NCBI GenBank assembly: GCA_903915955.1
Contig: CAIWUU010000099.1
Coordinates: 1-46,159 of the forward strand
Reading direction: 5' to 3'
Origin: an uncultured Chlorobiaceae bacterium
GTDB lineage: Bacteria > Bacteroidota > Chlorobiia > Chlorobiales > Chlorobiaceae
DNA: 46,159 bases
Of this stretch, positions 40,910 through 46,159 are shown in pieces (the first letter of the stretch is position 1; every line of letters starts with the position of its first letter). The notes beneath the pieces were generated by a model, which saw nothing but the letters and a program-made list of their open reading frames with translations, was not told where the DNA came from and made no database searches. A program made the position numbers and the translations under genes.

Positions 40910-42333
40910 AGGGTGTATTGCGGAGTAATGATTTTCGTGAACTTGGCGAGGTTATTGTTTCCAGGGGGGACTCTCCGCCAGTTGAGATTGTGGAGCCGAA
41001 TGTGGCCATTGATTCAAGGGAGATAACGGAGGGAGCCATTTTTGTTGCTCTAAAGGGAGAGTGGACGGATGGGCACTGCTATATTGCTAAGGCCTTTGAG
41101 AAGGGTGGCTGCTGGGCGATGGTCAGCCGTGAGTGGTATGAGGCAGAGGGCTCACCGGAGCCACCTGCGGGCAAAGGGTTCATTGTGGTCACGGATCCTG
41201 TTGCGGGGTTGCAACAACTCTCAATACTCTATCGGAATACCTTTTCTCTCCCTGTTGTTGCCATTGGTGGAAGTAATGGCAAGACCACAACCAAAGAGAT
41301 GGTTGCCTCGGTTCTTGGCACCGGATTCAGGGTGTCGATGAGCCAGGGTAATCGCAACAACCATCTCGGGGTGCCTCTCACGCTTTTGCAGCTCAGGCGC
41401 GATACTGAAGTTGCCGTTGTTGAGGTGGGCATCAATCATCCGGGCGAGATGGGTGTGCTGGCTGGTATCGTCAGACCGACCCATGCGCTCTTGACCAATA
41501 TCGGCCATGAGCATCTTGAGTTTCTTCTTGATCTTGACGGTGTTGCCGCTGCTGAAACGGAGCTTTTCGACTATATGCGTGACCATGGAGGCACTTCTTT
41601 TGTCAATGTTGATGATCCTCGTCTCAGGGCTTCAGGCGCGGCCATTTCAGGGAGCTGCTGTTACGGAACGTCGGACTATCCTGACCGTTCCTGTTGGGCC
41701 ACTGCGATTTCGGTTGAGCGGGATGGCCGTCTCGCTTTTCTTTTAACCTCTCCAGCCGGAGCAGAACGGGTTACCCTGAATTTTACCGGCAAGCATAATG
41801 TTATCAATGCTGTTGCCGCCGCCTCTGTCGGCCTTCATTTCGGCCTTTCATTAAGCCGGATTCGTGAAGGGCTCGAAGCTCTTGTTCCTGCTCCTGGCTG
41901 GAAACGGCTGGAGGTGCTGGATGTGGCTGGTTTGAGGATTCTCAATGATACCTATAATGCCAATTCAGATTCCATGCGTCTGGCAATTGATGCGCTTTGT
42001 GATATGCCGTGCGAAGGGCGAAGAGTTGCTGTACTTGCAGATATGCTTGAACTTGGAGCTGCAGGAGATGTTGAACATGAGCTCATTGGCCGTTATCTTC
42101 ACGAGCGGTCAGTTGATAAACTTTTTACCCTTGGCCAGAAGGCGCGGCTGATTTGCAGGGAGAGTCCGGACTCTTGTCGAGGCCATTTTGAGAGTCATGA
42201 AACACTTCTGGGCGCCTTGCTCGGTGAGTTGCATGATGGGGATGCGGTGCTGTTCAAGGGATCAAGAGGAATGAAACTTGAGCGTGTTGTTGACGCGCTT
42301 GTCAAAGAAAGAACCATAACCGGGCAACAATAA
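40900..42333 (+). CDS. murF: UDP-N-acetylmuramoyl-tripeptide-D-alanyl-D-alanine ligase MurF
   Basis: The 477-residue ligase adds D-Ala-D-Ala to the precursor. It shows IDSREITEGAIFVALKGE, AIGGSNGKTTTKEMVASVL (ATP loop), GNRNNHLGVPLTLLQL, VEVGINHPGEMG, LLTNIGHEHLEFL and LNDTYNANSDSMRLAIDAL. All are family blocks and length is normal. It overlaps murE by ten bases and is followed by mraY after three bases. Confidence 0.97.
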   Translation: MPVKGVLRSNDFRELGEVIVSRGDSPPVEIVEPNVAIDSREITEGAIFVALKGEWTDGHCYIAKAFEKGGCWAMVSREWYEAEGSPEPPAGKGFIVVTDPVAGLQQLSILYRNTFSLPVVAIGGSNGKTTTKEMVASVLGTGFRVSMSQGNRNNHLGVPLTLLQLRRDTEVAVVEVGINHPGEMGVLAGIVRPTHALLTNIGHEHLEFLLDLDGVAAAETELFDYMRDHGGTSFVNVDDPRLRASGAAISGSCCYGTSDYPDRSCWATAISVERDGRLAFLLTSPAGAERVTLNFTGKHNVINAVAAASVGLHFGLSLSRIREGLEALVPAPGWKRLEVLDVAGLRILNDTYNANSDSMRLAIDALCDMPCEGRRVAVLADMLELGAAGDVEHELIGRYLHERSVDKLFTLGQKARLICRESPDSCRGHFESHETLLGALLGELHDGDAVLFKGSRGMKLERVVDALVKERTITGQQ

Positions 42334-42336
42334 GGT

Positions 42337-43443
42337 ATGCTTTATTATCTCCTTAAATACATTAATGATACGTTTGATCCCCCGGCGCTTCATGTGATTG
42401 AATATCTCACCTTCAGGGCGAGCGCTGCGGCTATAACGGCGCTCCTGATCACGATCTTTGCGGGGCCTGCGTTTATCAGATATCTGAAATCCCGGTTTAT
42501 TGAGCCAATTAAGGAAGAGGCGCCTCCAGAGCACAAAAAGAAAAAGCAGTTGCCAACCATGGGTGGCGTGCTCATTATCTTTTCCATAGAGATGTCGGTG
42601 CTGCTCTGGTCGAAGTTCACGGATCCTCATGTCTGGCTCATCATGCTGGCCGTTCTCTGGATGGGTATCATTGGCTTTATTGATGACTACCGGAAGGTGG
42701 TGATGAAGATAAAGGGGGGGCTTTCGGCTCGCTACAAGCTGATCGGTCAGGTCTCGCTCGGCCTGGTGATTGGTCTCTATACATGGTTTGATCCCGCTTT
42801 TTCGGTGTTGCTCTCCACGACAACGGTGCCATTTTTCAAGCATCTGACCATTGATTACGGCATTTTTTATATTCCGATCGTTATATTTATTGTGACGGCA
42901 GTCTCGAACGCCGTCAATCTGACCGATGGTCTTGACGGTCTTGCAGCCGGAAGTTCGGCTATTGTTTTTATTGGTCTTGCCGGTTTTTCCTACCTTGCCG
43001 GAAATGCGGTGTATGCGGTCTATCTCAATATTCCCTTTATTCCTGGCGGAGGTGAGGTTGCGGTGGTGAGTATGGCCATTGTGATGTCCTGTGTTGGATT
43101 TTTATGGTTTAACACCAATCCTGCGGAGATCATTATGGGTGATACCGGTTCGCTGGCTCTTGGCAGCGCTATTGGTGTTATTGCCCTGCTGATCAAGCAG
43201 GAGCTGCTTTTGCCATTGATGGCCGGGATATTTTTTATCGAAACCCTCTCGGTTTCGCTGCAGGTACTCTATTTCAAGTACACGAGAATGATGACAGGAG
43301 AGGGGAAGCGCATCTTTTTGATGGCTCCGCTGCATCACCATTTTCAGTTAAAAGGGTGGGCTGAACAGAAGATCGTGATCCGGTTCTGGATTTTGACTAT
43401 TCTCTTTTTTCTGGCAAGTCTCATGACCTTAAAACTCAGATAA
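42337..43443 (+). CDS. mraY: Phospho-N-acetylmuramoyl-pentapeptide transferase MraY
   Basis: The 368-residue integral membrane enzyme transfers phospho-MurNAc-pentapeptide to undecaprenyl phosphate, making lipid I. Around ten membrane segments are visible. Catalytic motifs are [23 protein letters not shown] with the Asp pair, [34 protein letters not shown] and [12 protein letters not shown]. It starts three bases after murF and ends five before murD. Confidence 0.98.
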   Translation: MLYYLLKYINDTFDPPALHVIEYLTFRASAAAITALLITIFAGPAFIRYLKSRFIEPIKEEAPPEHKKKKQLPTMGGVLIIFSIEMSVLLWSKFTDPHVWLIMLAVLWMGIIGFIDDYRKVVMKIKGGLSARYKLIGQVSLGLVIGLYTWFDPAFSVLLSTTTVPFFKHLTIDYGIFYIPIVIFIVTAVSNAVNLTDGLDGLAAGSSAIVFIGLAGFSYLAGNAVYAVYLNIPFIPGGGEVAVVSMAIVMSCVGFLWFNTNPAEIIMGDTGSLALGSAIGVIALLIKQELLLPLMAGIFFIETLSVSLQVLYFKYTRMMTGEGKRIFLMAPLHHHFQLKGWAEQKIVIRFWILTILFFLASLMTLKLR

Positions 43444-43448
43444 CGATT

Positions 43449-44840
43449 ATGGATATAAAGGGTAAAAAGGTCTCGGTCATTGGTGCGGGAAAGAGTGGTA
43501 TTGCCGCTGCGGAGTTGCTTGTGCGTGAAGGAGCGAAGGTGTTTGTCAGCGAATCGGGCGCTATCGGTGCGAAGGGGCTGTTGCTTTTGAGCGAGATGCA
43601 GATTCCTTGCGAAGAGGAGGGGCACTCGGATCTGGTCTATGATGCTGATTTTTGCGTCATCAGTCCAGGTATTCCACCTTTTGCTCCAGTTGTAGAGGCC
43701 ATGCAGGCACGAGGCATTCCTCTTTACAGCGAGATAGAGATAGCGAGCTTGTTTTGTCGTGCGAGGATTGTTGGTATTACCGGCACGGATGGAAAGACCA
43801 CTACGTCAACCATAGTTCATCGCATCTGCGAAGAGGATGGGCGCAGCAATGGGTATCGGTCATTCAGTGTCGGAAATATAGGGGTGCCCTTCTCGTCGAT
43901 GGTCAGGGAGATGAGCGCTGGTGATGTTGCTGTGGTTGAACTGAGCAGTTACCAGCTTGAGCGCTCCCCTTCCCTTAGGCCTGATGTTGCGGTTATCACC
44001 AATATTACGCCAGATCATCTTGGCCGTTATAATGGCGACATGCAGCAGTATGCTGCGGCAAAGTTCAGGATCTATGCCAACCAGCGGCCTGAGGATACGC
44101 TTGTCTATAATGCGGATGATCCACTTCTGCATGCTCATTTTACAGCCGATAATGCTCAATTTCCTTTCAGGATGTATCCTTTCGGGATGGAGCCTGTTGG
44201 CCAGGGAGAGATTGATCACCGTATTGTCTTGCTTGATGGAGATACGGTTATTGTGCGGACGGACAGTGGCGTTGAGCGGGTTATGGCCACGTCAGAGGTT
44301 CTCAAAAAAAGTTTCCGGGGGCGGCATAATATCTCGAATGTGCAGGCCGCAGTTGCGGTGGCCAGGGCGCTTGGTATTGGTAATGAGCCACTTCTTTCGG
44401 CGCTCAGGTCGTTCCAGGGGGTGGAGCATCGTCAGGAGTTTGTCAAGAGTATCGATGGCGTTGACTGGGTTAACGATTCAAAAGCTACAAACCTCAATGC
44501 GATGCGTCAGGCGCTTAAGTCACTCCCCTCGACCGCAGTGCTTATTGCCGGCGGCAGGGATAAAGGCAACGATTATGCGACTATTGCTGAACTGGTCAGA
44601 GAGAAAATCTCTCTGCTGATTGCGATTGGAGAGTCGCGGAGAAAGATTGTCGCTTCTTTTGATGGTATTGTTCCTCTCAAGGCAGCGGGGTCACTGGAAG
44701 AGGCGCTTCTTGCTGCCCGCGAGGTGGCGGAGCCCGGTCAGACCGTACTTTTTTCACCTGGGTGTGCAAGTTTTGACATGTTCGATAATTTTGAAGAGCG
44801 TGGTCGGCAGTTTAAAGAATGTGTTCATCGTTTACAGTGA
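43449..44840 (+). CDS. murD: UDP-N-acetylmuramoylalanine-D-glutamate ligase MurD
   Basis: The 463-residue ligase adds D-glutamate to UDP-MurNAc-L-Ala. An N-terminal Rossmann part (VSVIGAGKSGIAAAELL) is followed by the ATP loop GITGTDGKTTTSTI, which has Asp where Asn is more usual. Next come VVELSSYQLE, ITPDHLGRY, FRGRHNISNVQAAVAVA and WVNDSKATNLNAMRQAL, then ILIAGGRDKGNDY near the end. All are family features. Its stop overlaps the ftsW start (TGATG). Confidence 0.96.
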   Translation: MDIKGKKVSVIGAGKSGIAAAELLVREGAKVFVSESGAIGAKGLLLLSEMQIPCEEEGHSDLVYDADFCVISPGIPPFAPVVEAMQARGIPLYSEIEIASLFCRARIVGITGTDGKTTTSTIVHRICEEDGRSNGYRSFSVGNIGVPFSSMVREMSAGDVAVVELSSYQLERSPSLRPDVAVITNITPDHLGRYNGDMQQYAAAKFRIYANQRPEDTLVYNADDPLLHAHFTADNAQFPFRMYPFGMEPVGQGEIDHRIVLLDGDTVIVRTDSGVERVMATSEVLKKSFRGRHNISNVQAAVAVARALGIGNEPLLSALRSFQGVEHRQEFVKSIDGVDWVNDSKATNLNAMRQALKSLPSTAVLIAGGRDKGNDYATIAELVREKISLLIAIGESRRKIVASFDGIVPLKAAGSLEEALLAAREVAEPGQTVLFSPGCASFDMFDNFEERGRQFKECVHRLQ

Positions 44841-46105
44841 TGCTTACTCCTGATAACATCCGCAGTTCCTTTGTCACCCCGGCAACGGATTTGCTTGAAT
44901 CGCCCTCAATCGGTGAGGTGATCGCCGGTAAACTGTTGATGCTTATTGTTTTTCTGCTGATGTGTATCGGTATCGTCATTGTCTATAGTAGTGGAGCAGG
45001 ATGGGCGGTGACAAAGTACTCGAGTTCAGAATATTTTCTTTGGAGGCAGCTCACCTTTGCGGTGCTCGGAAGTTTCACTGTCCTGCTTGTTTCACAGATG
45101 GATTACCATTTTTTCTGGAAGACGAGCAAGATTATTCTTTTTGCCAGTATTATTTTGCTGACGCTGCTTCTGGTTATGAAGGTTGTTGGTCTCATCTCCG
45201 GTGCAGCGCGATGGATAGGTTTCGGGCCGATTAAATTCCAGGTGTCGGACTTTGCAAAGTATGCCATTATCTTCCATTTTTCCCGTCTTATCACCGAAAA
45301 GCAGTCCTACATCAGGGATCTGAATAACTCCTATTATCCACTGCTGACGCTTTTGATGACTGTTGTAGCCTTGGTGGCCCTTGAACCGAATTTCAGCACT
45401 GCATCGCTCATTGCGATTATTGGCTTTATGCTTATGTTTATCGGCGGGGTCAATATCCGTTATCTTCTGACTACGTTTTCACTGCTGATACCCATTGCCG
45501 GTGTGTTTGCCATCGCGGCGCCCTACCGTGTTGCCCGCTTGCTCTCTTTTTTCAGCGGAGATGAAAAAGGGTTGAGCTACCAGGTTGCGCAGGCGTTGAT
45601 TGGTTTGGGAAACGGTGGGCTGCTGGGTCTCGGTATCGGGGCAAGCAAGCAGAGAGATCTCTATCTTCCGCTCTCCTACAATGATTTTGTTTTTGTTGTT
45701 ATCGGAGAGGAGTATGGATTTGTAGGCGCCCTGGCTGTTATTGCGCTTTTTGCCGGTTTTTTTGTCTGTGGAATTATTATTGCCAAACATGCTCCTGATA
45801 GTTTTGGCAAATATGTGGCAAGCGGCATTACAACGGCAATCTCTCTCTTTGCCTTTATCAATATTGCCGTGGCTTGTCATCTTTTGCCGACAACCGGTGT
45901 CGCACTTCCCTTTATAAGCTATGGAGGGACGGCGCTCCTTTTTAACTCACTCGGCGTAGGTATTCTTATGAGCATATCGCGGTACAAAAAGCGGGAGAGC
46001 CAGAAGGTTGTCAGCCCTGTGAACTTGCTATATTTTCGTGGACAGGGTAAGAAGTCATATCTTCAATCCAAAGGAGATATGGGAAATGACAGAGAAAGGC
46101 AATGA
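44840..46105 (+). CDS. ftsW: Septal glycosyltransferase/division protein FtsW, C-terminus altered by IS insertion
   Basis: The product (421 residues) is a SEDS-family polymerase with about ten membrane segments. Motifs are IVIVYSSGAGWAV, ARWIGFGPIKFQVSDFAKYA, LLGLGIGASKQRDLYLP, DFVFVVIGEEYGF and PTTGVALPFISYGGTALLFN. It acts with FtsI. The start at 44840 overlaps the murD stop and is preferred to 44819. The last 30 or so residues (after about 46010) are not FtsW-like and appear to be encoded by the left end of an IS3-type element; the stop at 46105 lies inside the transposase reading region. The conserved core is intact, so the protein is probably functional. Confidence 0.93.
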   Translation: MLTPDNIRSSFVTPATDLLESPSIGEVIAGKLLMLIVFLLMCIGIVIVYSSGAGWAVTKYSSSEYFLWRQLTFAVLGSFTVLLVSQMDYHFFWKTSKIILFASIILLTLLLVMKVVGLISGAARWIGFGPIKFQVSDFAKYAIIFHFSRLITEKQSYIRDLNNSYYPLLTLLMTVVALVALEPNFSTASLIAIIGFMLMFIGGVNIRYLLTTFSLLIPIAGVFAIAAPYRVARLLSFFSGDEKGLSYQVAQALIGLGNGGLLGLGIGASKQRDLYLPLSYNDFVFVVIGEEYGFVGALAVIALFAGFFVCGIIIAKHAPDSFGKYVASGITTAISLFAFINIAVACHLLPTTGVALPFISYGGTALLFNSLGVGILMSISRYKKRESQKVVSPVNLLYFRGQGKKSYLQSKGDMGNDRERQ

Positions 46106-46159
46106 GAGTCGCAGGAAGTACAGCAAAGAGTTTAAGGTTGATGCAGTTGAACTCATGAA
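46018..46159 (+). mobile_element. Left end of an IS3-type insertion sequence (continues outside window)
   Basis: A transposase gene begins at 46086 and runs off the window. The sequence before it includes TATTTTCGTGGACAGG, which resembles the terminal inverted repeats of IS3-family elements (TGT... with TGGACA). The exact boundary is an estimate based on TGTGAACTTG at 46018; the right end and target duplication cannot be seen. Confidence 0.6.
46086..46159 (+). CDS. IS3-family transposase OrfA, N-terminal fragment (window edge)
   Basis: The visible 24 codons start at an ATG with AAGGAG about ten bases upstream. They read RRKYSKEFKVDAVEL, the usual beginning of the helix-turn-helix OrfA protein of IS3/IS911-type elements, which binds the element's ends. 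The gene overlaps the end of the ftsW frame by 20 bases in another frame. The rest lies beyond the window. Confidence 0.85.
   Translation, partial: MTEKGNESRRKYSKEFKVDAVELM

Overview
The window is chromosomal DNA that most likely comes from a green sulfur bacterium (Chlorobiaceae). The evidence is a flavocytochrome c sulfide dehydrogenase (fccAB) beside soxYZ, a bacterial family-B DNA polymerase, an FprA-type flavodiiron protein, a diaminopimelate-type murein pathway and a replication-origin block. No rRNA, tRNA or CRISPR array was recognised. The species cannot be named from sequence reading alone.

Layout. Positions 1-3800 are accessory and partly decayed. They hold a window-edge AlbA_2/ATP-binding regulator, a 3' remnant of a second such gene, an orphan HigA-like antitoxin, a DUF2461 gene and a gene-poor stretch. 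Positions 3796-5822 hold an unusual pair: a metzincin-like zinc peptidase, then a small protein that resembles only the peptidase's N-terminal domain. Positions 5843-8883 carry rnhB, yraN and gyrB. Positions 8872-13121 (minus strand) carry a SurA-like chaperone, secF and secD. Positions 13286-15879 (minus strand) carry soxY-soxZ-fccA-fccB, a compact periplasmic sulfur-oxidation unit whose SoxY ends at its terminal cysteine.

Positions 16120-18045 carry mnmG between two parS-like palindromes, followed by family-B DNA polymerase and flavodiiron genes. Positions 21893-26196 (minus strand) are dnaA-dnaN-recF-DUF721 (DciA-like). The likely oriC, with two perfect DnaA boxes, lies between dnaA and the divergent rpmH-rnpA-yidD-yidC-PAP2 run. 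After it come an RlmD-type methyltransferase, then rhomboid, pgk, mltG and chorismate mutase on the minus strand.

Positions 35270-46105 are the division and cell-wall (dcw) cluster: mraZ, rsmH, ftsL-like, ftsI with a PASTA domain, murE, murF, mraY, murD and ftsW. The genes are tightly overlapping and are preceded by a period-10 repeat that looks like an MraZ operator. An IS3-type element appears to begin at the 3' end of ftsW and runs off the window, so the rest of the cluster (murG, murC, ftsQ and so on) may be displaced.

How it fits together: replication initiation (DnaA, DnaN, RecF, DciA-like), origin segregation (parS), membrane protein insertion (YidC, SecDF) and septal murein synthesis lie in one origin-proximal block. 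An anoxygenic sulfur-oxidation module and a peptidase/pro-domain pair are inserted among them.
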